A DNA stretch of 64,000 bases from Parastagonospora avenae f. sp. tritici 18332-5 (lineage: Eukaryota; Ascomycota; Dothideomycetes; Pleosporales; Phaeosphaeriaceae). How positions within the stretch are numbered: the first letter of the stretch is position 1; every line of letters starts with the position of its first letter. Below are positions 11,267 through 22,191 of this stretch, in pieces. The notes under the pieces are model-generated. The model was not told the DNA's origin. It saw only the letters and a program-made list of their open reading frames with translations, and did no database searches. The stretch spans positions 124,001 through 188,000 of the forward strand of contig JAFJTR010000012.1 of assembly GCA_022559985.1 (NCBI GenBank), given 5' to 3'. Position numbers and translations under genes: made by a program.

Positions 11267-11772
11267 AGTGTGACTGACAGGTGTAATATATCTGGAGAGC
11301 TGTTGGCTGTGGTGGATGTGGTCGGGATCGATCAATCTTGGCAAGGGAGGGATGATGCACGTGAGAGGGACGCGCGATCACGAGACTTCGTGACACAGAA
11401 CTGAACAAGTCGCTACTGGTATTCAGTGACGACAGTGAAAAGTGCGAGGTGATCATATGGCATTCGTGCGCGTTACCAACAGGAGTCTTTGCCGCCTATC
11501 ACAGATGACTAAGCCGAGACTTGCGCGCCTACGACCGGTCCGCATTGGCGCTTTCACCTCACCTCACCATGAGCAGTGACAGCGTCTTGTGCACACAACG
11601 TTGAACTCACAATGATCTTGCGGCTCCAACATATCATGAAAGCTTCCACCGCGGATTTCACCTTTGCCTCCACGTCGTTCTTTTCGTTCGGCTAACACCG
11701 TCTACCAAACCTTGAAACTTAGAATCCCTCCACCTTCCAAGTCAGGAGATATTGAACTCTCGCTCTCCCGCA
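11267..11772. other. Divergent intergenic region
   Basis: About 500 bp between two divergently transcribed genes. It should hold both promoters. No further gene is seen. Confidence 0.4.
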
Positions 11773-12603
11773 ATGCAGACTTCAAAATATGCACCCAAGA
11801 CTCCAGCTGAGTCACTAGCACAGTCGCGTGCGGAGAAACTGAAGCAAGAGAAGGACAACTCGACTAGGCTGCTCGGCCGTTTGCGCTGGAAAGCAGAGAT
11901 GCTGATGGTGTCCTACTACAAGGCTCTCGAAATCGTACGAGCAGCCAGCTCGAGCACAGATCCAATTAGTGTTAGTGATCAGCATATCTCCAAGAATGCT
12001 CAACGCGAGGCTGACATTGTGAAGAAGCAAGCCGAAACCATGTTCAAGGTCGACTTCTTCGAGTTCTACACCTTGCTCGAGCGATACATCACCACTTGTC
12101 TCACCATTGTTGGCATCAAGGTCTCTGGTACCGCACCTCAGACAAACGTCAACGCCCTTCGATACATTACAAACCCCGATCTTCACAGGTCACGGCCGAT
12201 CGCTTCGCACGCGTTCCACGCGAACCTACTCGATGCTCTAGACGATCAGAACTGCCCACTGCACTCTTCTTTCGGTGCACATGAAGTACGCGTCGAGCTG
12301 GGTCTTGCAAAGGACTTCAGAAATGCGTGGAAGGACGCTGATGGGCGGATCATCGCATCCAAGTGGGATGACGATGCTTCTCGCAAGAAGAATATCACCC
12401 TGCAAGACTCGCAGCTGGAGACTATGCTCCGGGCCCTCCTTTCAGGTTGCGATCATGCGCATGGTATTGTGCAACAGTTTTCTGGCGCCCCACTCAACGG
12501 TTTCTCGAGCAGAGACTTTGAGCCTCAACCCCGGAGCTACAATACCACAAGCTCGGACGACACGCCACTGGAGTATATGGACGATGCCATGGAGCTGGAC
12601 TGA
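11773..12603 (+). CDS. Hypothetical protein, helical with acidic C-terminus
   Basis: An ATG at 11773 (MQTSKYAPKTPAESLAQSRAEK) gives 276 residues without introns. The N-terminus is charged and likely helical (SRAEKLKQEKDNSTRLLGRL). The middle (FFEFYTLLERYITTCLTIVGIKVSG) looks like packed helices. A central segment (HAFHANLLDALDDQNCPLHSSFG) precedes a Ser-rich tail ending LEYMDDAMELD. No catalytic motif, signal peptide or membrane span is visible. The family resembles uncharacterised ascomycete proteins; I assign no function. Frame-consistent composition and the lack of stops over 830 bp support it as real. Confidence 0.65.
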   Translation: MQTSKYAPKTPAESLAQSRAEKLKQEKDNSTRLLGRLRWKAEMLMVSYYKALEIVRAASSSTDPISVSDQHISKNAQREADIVKKQAETMFKVDFFEFYTLLERYITTCLTIVGIKVSGTAPQTNVNALRYITNPDLHRSRPIASHAFHANLLDALDDQNCPLHSSFGAHEVRVELGLAKDFRNAWKDADGRIIASKWDDDASRKKNITLQDSQLETMLRALLSGCDHAHGIVQQFSGAPLNGFSSRDFEPQPRSYNTTSSDDTPLEYMDDAMELD

Positions 12604-12874
12604 ACCGTGATATGTCGCCTGGATCTGTGAATTAGTGCTAAACACAATTGGCAGACTTCCCACAATGGCGGGAAGCTGTTCCCGATCGTAATCAACTTCA
12701 CTAAAGTACATCAGCGTCATATATATCTGATAGTTTAGAGTTCAGTTGAGTTGTAAGTTCATACTCTCCTATCATTTCTCACAATGGAACTCGTATTTTG
12801 TCTCTTAAATGTACTTTGAATTTCGTCACAGCTACCAGCGCTTGCAACTCACAATGTCCAACCAACATAATCAC

Positions 12875-14257
12875 TCAGCACCTCACACTCGCTATTCGCT
12901 CCTCAATTCCACCAACAGCCTCAATGGGGCTCTTGGGCCTGCACTGCTCAATACCCGACTTGCGCACCAGGTCGTCCATCCTCGGTTCATCATCCTGCAA
13001 CACACTGTCCGCACGTTCCCTTTCAGCTTTCATCTCGACGCTAGCATCAGCCCGCTCCTTGATTTCCTGCACTTGCTCCCACCTGCATCTCTCCTTACAG
13101 TCCCAACATACACTACGTTTACAGACCTGAATGTCATACTTCCACTCATGTCGCTTGAGCATCTCCTGACAATGCTTGCAGTTCATCGGTATGACCACTG
13201 TTTCTGTGTCGCCTCTGCGCCGCGCGATGCTCAGGCCTTTGCTCGTCCTAGCATGAATGATCAATTCGCCATTCGCTTCCGCATCAATTCCGTCGAACAC
13301 CACTAGCTTGTCTATCTTGCACCACCACGCTGGGCGTCCGCCGTCTGTTCGTGCTCGCACAGACGTACTGGTGAATGCGCCCATCTGGCCTGCGGGACCG
13401 GGCAGAAGACAGCCGTTCCTCGGTGGCTGAGGCGGAACGAAGACGCGGACTTTGACTTCTTGCTTTTGGTTTTTTGTCGACATACTTAAGCGCTCTTGGA
13501 GCAGCTGTGTCGGCGACCGCAAAGCAGCTTTCGATTGGGTTTTCGAGTTACGCATGAGAGAGAATTGCTTCTCGAGCTCGGACTCGGGTTTGTTGCTCGT
13601 GGGTGCGACACTGCCTAGATTCAGCTCTGTTGGCCGATGCAGGCGTCTGGGAGTCGAACCTGCTTGCGGTGTTGTTGAAGGCGATTGCGAGGAAGAGCTT
13701 CTGATTGAGAAGGACGAAGGGCGCGTCTGTGGTGTTTCCGGTGTGGTCGCCACCGAGACGGGTTTCAACGGCCATTGGTGACTTTGGCTCTGATCTTCGC
13801 ACTGAGTCGCAGAAGATCGAGTTTGCGATGCTGGATCAGCAGCATCGACCGTCGCAGTTGTTTCTGAGGTCGCGTCCTGGGCCAGCAATGGTACATCCGG
13901 CAACAAAGGCTCTTCTCGGGCCTTCAAGACTGGCTCACTTCTCTCAACAGGAGAAGGCCCACACTGCGACTGAATATGCTCGTCGTCCAAGAGCGGCGCA
14001 TCCTCATCAACCTGCCCAATCGTCGCCGACGCCGCGGACGGTTTTATCCGTTCCATGAGCTGCTGCAACGGCCTCGCCGGCTGACAATCCGCCAGCCGCT
14101 CCATATCCTCAAACGTAAACGATCCAGAGTCCTGATTCCTCGTAATCAAATCCAACTTCGGCGGCGCTGCATCCGCCGTGTCGAGGAGTGGTTCGCGCAC
14201 CGACGGCCCATCACTCGGGCTCGACTTTGGATTCTTCCAAAACGCAAATGAAGGCAT
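12875..14257 (-). CDS. Hypothetical protein with Cys cluster, possible zinc site
   Basis: 460 residues from the ATG at 14257 (MPSFAFWKNPKSSPSDG). Residues 1-270 are Ser/Pro/Glu-rich and probably disordered (repeated PLLDT, PLLPDVPLLAQD, SFSIRSSSSQSPSTTP). A compact, conserved-looking region follows (RPAWWCKIDKLVVFDGIDAEANGELIIHARTS, split by a few residues), with a cysteine array of form CxxC...CxxxxCxxCxxxC (CKHCQEMLKRHEW, CKRSVCWDCKERC). The array could bind zinc. The end is charged and helical (EIKERADASVEMKAERERAD). Nothing identifies a pathway. Transcription is convergent with the gene at 11773-12603. Confidence 0.65.
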   Translation of the reverse strand: MPSFAFWKNPKSSPSDGPSVREPLLDTADAAPPKLDLITRNQDSGSFTFEDMERLADCQPARPLQQLMERIKPSAASATIGQVDEDAPLLDDEHIQSQCGPSPVERSEPVLKAREEPLLPDVPLLAQDATSETTATVDAADPASQTRSSATQCEDQSQSHQWPLKPVSVATTPETPQTRPSSFSIRSSSSQSPSTTPQAGSTPRRLHRPTELNLGSVAPTSNKPESELEKQFSLMRNSKTQSKAALRSPTQLLQERLSMSTKNQKQEVKVRVFVPPQPPRNGCLLPGPAGQMGAFTSTSVRARTDGGRPAWWCKIDKLVVFDGIDAEANGELIIHARTSKGLSIARRRGDTETVVIPMNCKHCQEMLKRHEWKYDIQVCKRSVCWDCKERCRWEQVQEIKERADASVEMKAERERADSVLQDDEPRMDDLVRKSGIEQCRPKSPIEAVGGIEERIASVRC

Positions 14258-14920
14258 ATTGTAAAAGAACGACTGGTGTTAAAACTTGAAAGAGAGTGAG
14301 CATTCGCCAGAAAAGAAACGACAGTCACTCCCAAACCTCGCGCATCCGCCCCTCCTACATATACCTCCTTCCCAAACCACCCACCCATCCCGCCTGATCT
14401 CCCAAACCGGCTGTACCCAGCGTCCTTCACCCGCATCATTGTTTCCTCTGAATTGTCGCCGTCGTGCATAGCCAGGTTACCCCACAGCATCCGATTGGTC
14501 GCGTGTTTGCTGAAACGCAGGGCGCAGGGATGTGCTCGAGCGCGCGCGTTACAGAGGGGATTGAGGTTCATGCATACCCCGACGGTATCGTCAGCAAGGA
14601 TGAGCGGTAATCATTGGGGTTTATGCAGTGGTGCTGGAAGGAGATTTGACGGGTGGGGGAGGGATTAACGTATGTGGAAGGCGAGTTGTGGAAGGTTATG
14701 GGTTGCTTGGATTGGGTGTAAGGTGTGTGCTATATTTGTCCCAGAGGACCATTCGGGGAATTTGATGGGTACTTCATAGTATCGAGGAGGATGCAATTCT
14801 CTCCCCCGATATTTCAACTGATGAATTGAACATTGGCTACATCCCGCTCCCCCAAAGATGCGCCACCAAATCACCTAACCTAACCACCACCAAACTCTAA
14901 TCCCCAGTATCAGGCCACAC
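14258..14920. other. Intergenic, nothing recognised
   Basis: About 660 bp upstream of the Cys-cluster gene and downstream of the broken membrane-protein gene. No frame is protein-like. Confidence 0.4.
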
Positions 14921-15358
14921 TTAGGCCACCCGACCACATGCTCCTTCTAAACCACCGCCCGTCGCAAACCATATCTCTTCCCTCCCATCCCCCCTCAAAA
15001 CTCCCACTACATCTACCAAAGCCACCTCCACATCCGCACATGCAGCACCATCACCCAAAACACCCCCAACAACCGCGCGTGCTACTTCACACACTCCCTC
15101 ACCCCCCAACCCCTCTCTCCCTCATCATACCCTTCCCCCTCCATCTTGCCAACTCCCAGGTACTCGATTATCGGCAATGTAAAATATGCATGTAGCGGCG
15201 CGACGAGGAAGAGGAGTGCGAGCGTGCGCAGATCGGCGGGCGAGGCGGAGGGCGGGAAGAAGCGCAGACATGTGGGTATGTGTAGCGCGGATTCGATGTG
15301 CGCAATGGTGGTGTCGATGTGGGTGAGGAGATGGCATAGGTCGAGGCAAGGGAGACAT
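14921..15358 (-). pseudogene. Broken small membrane-protein gene
   Basis: Read on the minus strand, one frame gives fluent protein: LPCLDLCHLLTHIDTTIAHI, then HIPTCLRFFPPSASPADL, a membrane-like LALLFLVAPLHAYFTLPIIE and EYLGVGKMEGEGYDEGERGW, ending at TAG 15082-15084. The next frame, open from about 15109 to TAA 14921-14923, continues naturally (EVARAVVGGVLGDGAACADV, EVALVDVVGVLRGDGREEIW). The only nearby ATG (15356-15358) lies in the third frame. So one shift near the start and one near 15085-15110 separate the parts. An intron cannot join them: no branch site is seen, and the only GT...AG pair (about 49 nt) gives the wrong frame. Either a decayed gene or a locus with sequence indels. Function unknown. 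Confidence 0.45.
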
Positions 15359-16083
15359 GGTTGTGGATTTGTGGGTGGGTTATGTATGTGATTTGAAGTG
15401 GTGGATGTGGTTTACGAGATTTGAGGAGTAGGGATTTATATCTGTGGGGGAGGGAGGGGGAAGTCTGGTAAGGTTATGAGCATGAATTGTGGTTGAGGAA
15501 TTGTGGTTGAGGTAGAGATGGCGTACCGACATTTCAAAAAAAGTCCTTCGACATCGATGCAAATGCCACATATCTCACAAAGTCGTCAAGGCCATGCACG
15601 TTAAAATGCAGGAACCTCAAAAACATCTATTCCGTTCCCATTCCTATACCAGATATACATATACATTTGAAAATGCCATCCATTAACCCTCAGAACTTCA
15701 TTCGCTCATTTGCCAATCAATCGTAAAGTTACCATGCCCGCAGCCGCTAAACTCCTTCTATGAAAACCCTATCGTCGCAGAATATGTGGGAATCCCACAT
15801 CCGTAGAATGTGTAAAAGAGAGAGATGCACAAGCCACACATACCTGCAGTCGCTTTGAGTTGAGCTGCTAAAAAATGGAAAGGCGCCAAATTATGCCCCG
15901 CTTGTTCGAAGAGAGTCAAGCCTAAGCCCCCAAGCTTTTTTGTATCCGTATTTAGATGATCGTAAAATTCGAAGATCATGTCCGCATTCTTCGGGTGCGG
16001 AAATGTAACCTCAAATGCCCGCTTAACTTTTTTTCAGATTCACATCGAGATGTGAGAGATGTTGAATTGAGTAGAGGCACGCT
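15359..16083. other. Intergenic, nothing recognised
   Basis: About 725 bp, AT-richer than its neighbours, between the broken membrane-protein gene and the 3' end of the CCCH zinc-finger gene. It contains no protein-like frame. Confidence 0.4.
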
Positions 16084-18134
16084 TCAGGCGTTGTTTCCCC
16101 ATGGGTTGTTTTCGCGGCCGAGGCCAGACGAGCCAGTGGCGCGGTGACCGCCGACAGGTGCGAGGTTAGGGCTTCCTTTTCCGCCGCTGCCCCAGGACAG
16201 ACCGCTCAGACGTTTGTTGCTGTTGCTCGAAGTCGTAGATGCTCCATCTCGGCCTTTTGCGACGTCCTCCTCTTCCTCCATGCTGAACAGACCCTGCTCT
16301 TCTTCGATGCGCTCGCGGTTGATGCTGCTACTGCTGACAGCACGGTCCATGCCAAGTCGTCCTCCAGAGCTGCCGACGCTCGATCCGGATGTTACACGGT
16401 TGATACCAGGGTGCATGGGGTTGCTAGTGAAGCCGGCTCCTTCACGCGAGGACAGTCGGGTGCGCTGCATCTGCTCGTTGAGCATGTTCATAGACGTGTG
16501 ACGTGGGGGAGAGGAAACAAAGGGGCTGGTATCTCCAGATGTTGGTCGGTTTAGAGCACGTAGTGAAGGACTGGCTCCAGGATGCAGGCTCGAGTTCCGG
16601 AGGGGCGATCCAACATGGCCGAAAGCTGAAGCTCCCGGTGATCCGGACTCAAATCCACCATTGTAGGTGGGTTGTGGCTTGCCCCATAGTGACTGGAATC
16701 TTGACGGAGATGCAGTAGCTGCGCTCGGTGACCCGATCTTGAGGTCTGACGCCGTGGGTGACGCACCAAGTCGAGACATGGAAGTGCGATGTGAAAACGA
16801 TGTTGCCTCCAAATCGCCCTGGTCGCGAGAAAAGCGGCGCATCTTCTCTTGCGGGGTGAGTAGGTCGCTGAGCGAGTTTGGTAGCAGGTCCTCCTCGAAC
16901 TTGCCAATCATGTCGGAATCATCCCACTCGTCGTCCTTGTACACTGGGCGAGCCCCGACACTCGAAGACATGATTCCTCTTGAGCGGTTGGCAGCGAGTT
17001 CCGAGTGGAGCACTCTCCTTCCAACTGGCTGCTCAACCGACTCTGGCGGCGACGAACCCAACACAGCTCTACTCCGCGAGCCATCCCCGAAAGCAGAATC
17101 GTGGAGATTTCGGATAGCAGCCGAATCGACGGGATACGACGAAGGTGGCGAGCCGGCGAGGAATTTGGCCGGGACAGAAGAAGCAATCGGGCCGTATCGG
17201 GCCATGTGAGAAATGCCCTGGCTGTCGAAGGAGGCTGGGAGAGGAACATCCATAACACTGAGGCCCTTCTGCACGGGCGAAAGCGGAATGCGGCTGTTGT
17301 CGTTTGGTGGCGAGCCGTAGTTGGAGCCCGGATGTGACGAGAAGGTAGTGTCGATGGTGGGGATCATGTCGTACTGATTCTTCTGGTTTGCGTAATCGTC
17401 GTGCATGCCGTACGGGTAGCCTGGCTGCATTGGGGCCATGTGTGCTTGCATAGTAAGCAGCGAGCTGTTGGGAGGCAGCTCAGAGCCGTGGGAGATGTTC
17501 ATGCGGCTGAAGTGTCCACCACCGCCGCCATTGTGCCTGTTCACGACGTGGCCGTTGGGCAGGATGTGAGCAAGAGCGCACTTCTGGCCGAACTTGCAGT
17601 TTCCCTTCAATCACGTTAGCTATGAATCGGCTGAGTCAGCAGTATGTCTGACCTTGGTGAAGTATTTGCAGGGCGCGCGCTCGGTGATGGGCTCGTCGGA
17701 GTGCAGGAACGGACAGGCCTTGCCCGCCTGGCACGCGCCTTGTCGATAGAATTTACAAGGCACATGTGAAGTGTCTATGCCAGTCAGCAGCCGCGCGTGC
17801 AGTCTTAACTTCACCGGCACCCACTCTTGTTGTTCGGGGGACTACGCGGACCGCCAAAGGCCATATCGCGGTTGCCGTTACCATTGCCCATGCGCCCACC
17901 CGGCACTGCCATGGGCCCGTTGCCGTTGGGGCCAGCCATTGCGCCGTTGGAGCCGTGGTGTCGCAGGTCGCGCGAGGCCCGGCGGGAGACTTGCGGGTTG
18001 GAGGAGGTCAAAGACGCGGCCAGCTGGTGGGAAAAGGGTCCGTGTTGCGAGTGCTGTGGTGGGGGAGCGTGGTGGTGGGGCGTGTCGTGCGGAACTTCAG
18101 TCTTCGGGTGGCTCGTGGGCGCAAAGGTCGTCAT
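16084..18134 (-). CDS. Tandem CCCH zinc-finger protein (Lee1/Cps3-like)
   Basis: Three exons: 17825-18134, 17653-17774 and 16084-17604. Introns are 50 nt (GTGGGT, GCTGAC, GCATAG) and 48 nt (GTCAGA, GCTAAC, TTGAAG); total about 650 residues. The start is MTTFAPTSHPKTEVPHDTP. Exons 2 and 3 join to form two adjacent zinc fingers of form C-x7-C-x5-C-x3-H: CKFYRQGACQAGKACPFLH and CKYFTKGNCKFGQKCALAH. The rest is Ser/Gly/Pro-rich, with short patches such as WDDSDMIGKFEEDLLPNSLS. Tandem CCCH fingers of this spacing bind single-stranded RNA, usually in mRNA stability or localisation; yeast Lee1 is poorly characterised. The last residues are GLGRENNPWGNNA. The first finger depends on the exon 1/2 join, the second on exon 2/3. 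Confidence 0.85.
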
Positions 18135-18936
18135 GTCTCTAGCGCGCTTCGGTACCGCGGTACGAGGCGGTACAAGGTCGCAGGAACAGTGACAGACAGT
18201 GAGAGAAAGGCGGCAAGTCCGGGGATTGTAGAGATTGATATCACTTCCTGCAATGACCGCAGCCCGACAGAAACTAGGCTCCACTGGGTATCGAGGCAAA
18301 AAGATCGCTTACGGCGGCCTGCAGTATGTACTCGAACTGCTTGGTCTTGCGTGGACACGTCCGAACCTGGTACTTTCGCCGAGTCGGCCAGTAATTGCGC
18401 GGGCCTGCGTGTAAGGCAAAAGACGGGTGAGAGATGCAAGATGCAAAGAGGTGCATGATGATACGCTGACTTCCGACCTATATCTAGCCAGATGCCTCTG
18501 CGAAACGGCGGCTCCCGCGTGATGGCTACGTCTTGGCCCGCGTGACGCCATACCAGTCCCTGCAGGCAGACGTCAACTGGTAGTCGACAGGGAAGCCGCA
18601 CCACGCCTCGTCCCTCTCGAAGTGCGCCGACATCGACATGTCTTGCGAGCACATGGTCCACCAGTTGAAACACATATCGGCCTCCCGTTACACTGGGAAA
18701 GCGACCCAGCCAATCAAGCCGTCACGCGTCCTGAATGAGTATCAGGGTCCCCCATCACCTAGTCATCTGCGGTTCGAACTAGAGCCCCGAGACATCATCT
18801 GCAGCACGAGCATATCCAAAACAGGCAGTAGTCGGTCCACATTAGTATTTATGCTATTTCCAAGACATGCTACGCTAATTCTTATATCGCCACCATCCTA
18901 TCCATCTGATCCCTCATCATTGTAGTAGCAGGGAGC
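18135..18936. other. Intergenic, upstream of the zinc-finger gene
   Basis: About 800 bp between the zinc-finger start and the 3' end of the mucin-like gene. Several 60-230 codon frames overlap on both strands without motif support, so I treat them as chance. It should contain the zinc-finger gene promoter and leader. Confidence 0.4.
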
Positions 18937-21900
18937 CTAGGAATGGCCGATCCTCAATATTCCCGCCGAGCACGTGTTGTTGTACCATTCTAGTTGCAAG
19001 TCATCCAACATGTGAATCTGCGGTATCTTTAGACTAGCTGTGAACGCGTTGAATTGGATACCAGAAAGCGCTCGGAACTGCTCGTTGAAGAAGACTTGCG
19101 TGAGCCGGCATCGTATGTAAAGCGGACATACCGGTAACGTTGCATTCTGCTCAGCTACAAGAACCTCCGTCTGTAGCGTGGCATCGTATCGGAATCCTGA
19201 TATGCGTAGCAGACAAGGCGTGACGCCATTGAGCGCGCAGCCAAAGTAGCCCGAGTACGCGTTGAACCAATACGCGTCGACTGAGGCACGAGGTCCAGCG
19301 CCCAGCTCGCCGGGTAGCAGAGTGCCTGCGAAGGGCTGGTTGGGTCGTAGTTTTCCTGTCACGGGAAGGAACATGGCCACGTTCGGTTGCGAGATGGCAG
19401 GGTACGGCTCCCACTTATCTGGCATATCGGTATAGCCATTCGCGTAAAACAGGTGGTGGTATGGATTCCTCAAACCATGAACTGCATGAATTTGGTCCCC
19501 TGTCGATCTCACAGTAGTGTCATCGAAGTTGAGCGTGAAGTTGCCTGACTCTCCGCACGTTGTTGGGCCAGGCGGCTCGGATATGCCCGCACTTGTCGGT
19601 GATGCAATTTCTACAGTCGTCGTCAAGAGTGACTCAAATACCTGAGGAGTTGCCTCTCGTCTTACATCGCGCTTGTCCGGCCCATCGTCATCGTATATGG
19701 TCGTCACCACCGTTTTGAAACTTCTTGAGCGCGAGGAGAAGATTGAAAATGATGGCAGCGCAGAGATTGGAGTTTGTGTGGTGGACCTGGTGGTCGGCAC
19801 GACAGTTTGGAGGTCTGACGGCAACGGGCCTGTCGCGATTGGGTTCGCACCAGTCCAGTACGATATTGTCGTAGTAATATCAGGAGAGGGGAAGACGAAG
19901 CTGAATTCCGTATCGCCGTATGAGATGACTTTTGTGGTGAGGCCTTGCACGCTGACCGATGACGTTGAACCTGTCGGCACAGCAGATATTGGGGATGTTA
20001 TAATCGAAGACGAAGATGACAAGCGTGTAGTTGTCTCGGTCTGTATCGTCATGGAGCCAGTAGCAGAGCTTGCGGATTGCGTAGCAATTGCGGTGTTCGA
20101 TACAGAGGACGAGAAAGCTGGCGGAGTTGATACAGTACTGCCAGAAGTAGCGGCCGAGGTGACGCTTGATGAGACGGGCAAAAGTGGAGAAGATGACGAC
20201 GAAGAGCTTGTCAGTCGGCTATCGGATGAAGACGTGGTGTTCATGGGTGGCACTAGACTGCTGAACATGCTCGGCGAAGTCGCGCCTGGTACCCCACCAG
20301 TCGTCGTACTCGTTGAAATTCTGCTCGAAGACGAAGATGATGAGATGGAAGTACTACTCGATGTTGTATTTAGTGAGTCCATCGATGAAGAGCTTAGTAA
20401 GACTGATGATCCGAGCGTCCCAGTCGAACTTGGTGTTGTTGCACTTGATGACGCCACTGTTGTTGATGACCCAGCCCTAGAGCTAGAAGTAACTATGTTG
20501 GAACTGCTGGAGCTGAAGGAGGTCATCGATGATGTTCCTGCGCTACTGGCTCCTGAGCTTTGTAATGTAGAAGACGAAGGCCAGGTGAATATGCTTGAGC
20601 TTGGTGCAGAAGAGGTCGATGTACTGCTCGTCGAAGAAGCAGGAACACTTGAACTTGACGCACTTGAAGTAAACGGAGAAGAGACGGTGGTCAGCGCAGA
20701 TGTCGTGGAGAGCAGAGTCAAAGTAGTCGTCATGCCTGACGTGACTCGTGTCACAGTACTTGAGGTGATTGAGGGCGCGCTGGTAGCGGCTGTGCTCCCT
20801 GGCGCTGAAGGACTTGGCAATGAGATTATGAAACTACTGCCTGGAGTAGAACTCGTACTGGAAAGACGTAACATCGAACTACTCGAAGGCATCATCGGCG
20901 ATGATGGATCACTAATTCTCGTTGTAGAAGTCAAAGTCATCGTGGTGGTTCGTATACTCGAGATGATGCTGGTGATCATTGTCGGAATGCTCGAACTCAT
21001 CATCGTCAAGGTGCTCGGGCTGCTTGTTGTCGTCGATGCTATAATGCTAGAAGGGCCCGTTGGAGGTGAAACTACAACAATTGTGGTGGAAGTGACAACT
21101 GTTGTGGTGGTGGAGCCATTTGGTATTGTGCTTATGAGCGTTGTGATGACAGTAGAAGTGGTTGGCGAGGCTGCGCTGCTGGTTGGTCGCGGTGGCGCAT
21201 CTTCAATCGTCGTTTCGGTCACTCTAGTCAGAACTGTGGTCTGTCCCCCAGTAACGATGCTCGTTATGGTTATTGTGACGCTGGAGATCGCGCGAGAGGA
21301 TGGCAAGGAAAGTGTGCTGGAAGGCAGCGTAGAGGGTGAGGATGTTGGAAGACTCGGCAGTGTAGCATATTGCGAAGTTGTGCTAGGTACAGTTGAGAAA
21401 CTGAGCGATGTTCCAGATGATGGTGCAACAGATACTGATGAGATAATCGGTGTGATCTCGGGTGTCTTTGTGATGAGAGTGCTAAACTGGCTGGGCGGAG
21501 TGATGCTGTTCATCCACTCTGTCGTTCCATTTACCACCGAGAAGTAGTATGTACCCTTCGCTGGGTTCGACGGAGAAGCGTTGATCAGAGATATGGTGAT
21601 GATCGGGCCAGGTACAGTGACGTAGACAACGCTGCAGCCGGTGTCGGTAGTAGTATCTTGAGCGGAAGCCGTCTTGAGCATGCTAAGGCCAAGCTCAAGA
21701 GCAACGTAGCCTGCAAACACAACAACCGCTGCCGTGAACAAGGTCAATAATAGGTCATACCATCGAGGGCCTGTGCATGCTCGACCTAAGGCGAAGAAAA
21801 AGTCCTTCGTCCATCGATATGTACGGCACGGCCACCACCGACGAGGCCTGAGTCCCCATACATGAGGTGTCACGGGTTCCAGTATGGATGCGAGCGACTG

Positions 21901-22191
21901 CTTTCGTCCTTCCCATGTGCTTGAGATGACTGAGTCTCGCTTCTCGTCATTCGCTTTCATCATGGACTGACCCACCGGCCCGCTGCAGGAGGAGAGGACT
22001 GGTAGTTCTGAAGTAACGCCGGATGTCCGATGAGTCGGCGAGGGGTCTCGGCTGGCGAGACTGGAGAATGTGGTCAAGCTTGAAGCAGTATCATGCACGA
22101 TTCGCTTTTCAGGAGTAGTTGTAGCCTCGTTTCCGAAGGTTTCGTCCGATTTCTTGGACTTGTTCTTGTTCTTGTTCTTATGCTTGCCCAT
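18937..22191 (-). CDS. Mucin-like Ser/Thr-rich single-pass membrane protein
   Basis: A 1084-residue protein with no intron needed. A Lys-rich start (MGKHKNKNKNKSKK) and a basic cytoplasmic-type region with RPRRWWPCRTYRWTKD precede one membrane span at about residues 145-172 (LLLTLFTAAVVVFAGYVALE). There is no signal peptide, so a type II orientation is likely. About 650 residues of Ser/Thr follow, likely heavily O-mannosylated. The last 230 residues are non-repetitive with several cysteines (LNFDDTTVRSTGDQIHAVHG, GYFGCALNGVTPCLLRISGF), a folded ectodomain also seen on other fungal mucin-like proteins. A cell-wall or surface sensor role is plausible but inferred. The Ser codons create a long antisense open frame at 19673-21547 that I do not accept as a gene. 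Confidence 0.8.
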   Translation of the reverse strand: MGKHKNKNKNKSKKSDETFGNEATTTPEKRIVHDTASSLTTFSSLASRDPSPTHRTSGVTSELPVLSSCSGPVGQSMMKANDEKRDSVISSTWEGRKQSLASILEPVTPHVWGLRPRRWWPCRTYRWTKDFFFALGRACTGPRWYDLLLTLFTAAVVVFAGYVALELGLSMLKTASAQDTTTDTGCSVVYVTVPGPIITISLINASPSNPAKGTYYFSVVNGTTEWMNSITPPSQFSTLITKTPEITPIISSVSVAPSSGTSLSFSTVPSTTSQYATLPSLPTSSPSTLPSSTLSLPSSRAISSVTITITSIVTGGQTTVLTRVTETTIEDAPPRPTSSAASPTTSTVITTLISTIPNGSTTTTVVTSTTIVVVSPPTGPSSIIASTTTSSPSTLTMMSSSIPTMITSIISSIRTTTMTLTSTTRISDPSSPMMPSSSSMLRLSSTSSTPGSSFIISLPSPSAPGSTAATSAPSITSSTVTRVTSGMTTTLTLLSTTSALTTVSSPFTSSASSSSVPASSTSSTSTSSAPSSSIFTWPSSSTLQSSGASSAGTSSMTSFSSSSSNIVTSSSRAGSSTTVASSSATTPSSTGTLGSSVLLSSSSMDSLNTTSSSTSISSSSSSSRISTSTTTGGVPGATSPSMFSSLVPPMNTTSSSDSRLTSSSSSSSPLLPVSSSVTSAATSGSTVSTPPAFSSSVSNTAIATQSASSATGSMTIQTETTTRLSSSSSIITSPISAVPTGSTSSVSVQGLTTKVISYGDTEFSFVFPSPDITTTISYWTGANPIATGPLPSDLQTVVPTTRSTTQTPISALPSFSIFSSRSRSFKTVVTTIYDDDGPDKRDVRREATPQVFESLLTTTVEIASPTSAGISEPPGPTTCGESGNFTLNFDDTTVRSTGDQIHAVHGLRNPYHHLFYANGYTDMPDKWEPYPAISQPNVAMFLPVTGKLRPNQPFAGTLLPGELGAGPRASVDAYWFNAYSGYFGCALNGVTPCLLRISGFRYDATLQTEVLVAEQNATLPVCPLYIRCRLTQVFFNEQFRALSGIQFNAFTASLKIPQIHMLDDLQLEWYNNTCSAGILRIGHS

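Noticed and set aside
15085..15140. A possible 49-nt intron joining the two halves of the broken membrane-protein gene
   Set aside because: GTATGA ... AAGTAG has no branch site or pyrimidine tract, and the join does not enter the right frame.
19673..21547. A 624-codon open frame on the plus strand opposite the mucin-like gene
   Set aside because: It is the mirror of long Ser/Thr codon runs, giving Val/Glu/Asp/Leu-rich nonsense with no motif. Such antisense frames are expected opposite Ser-rich genes.
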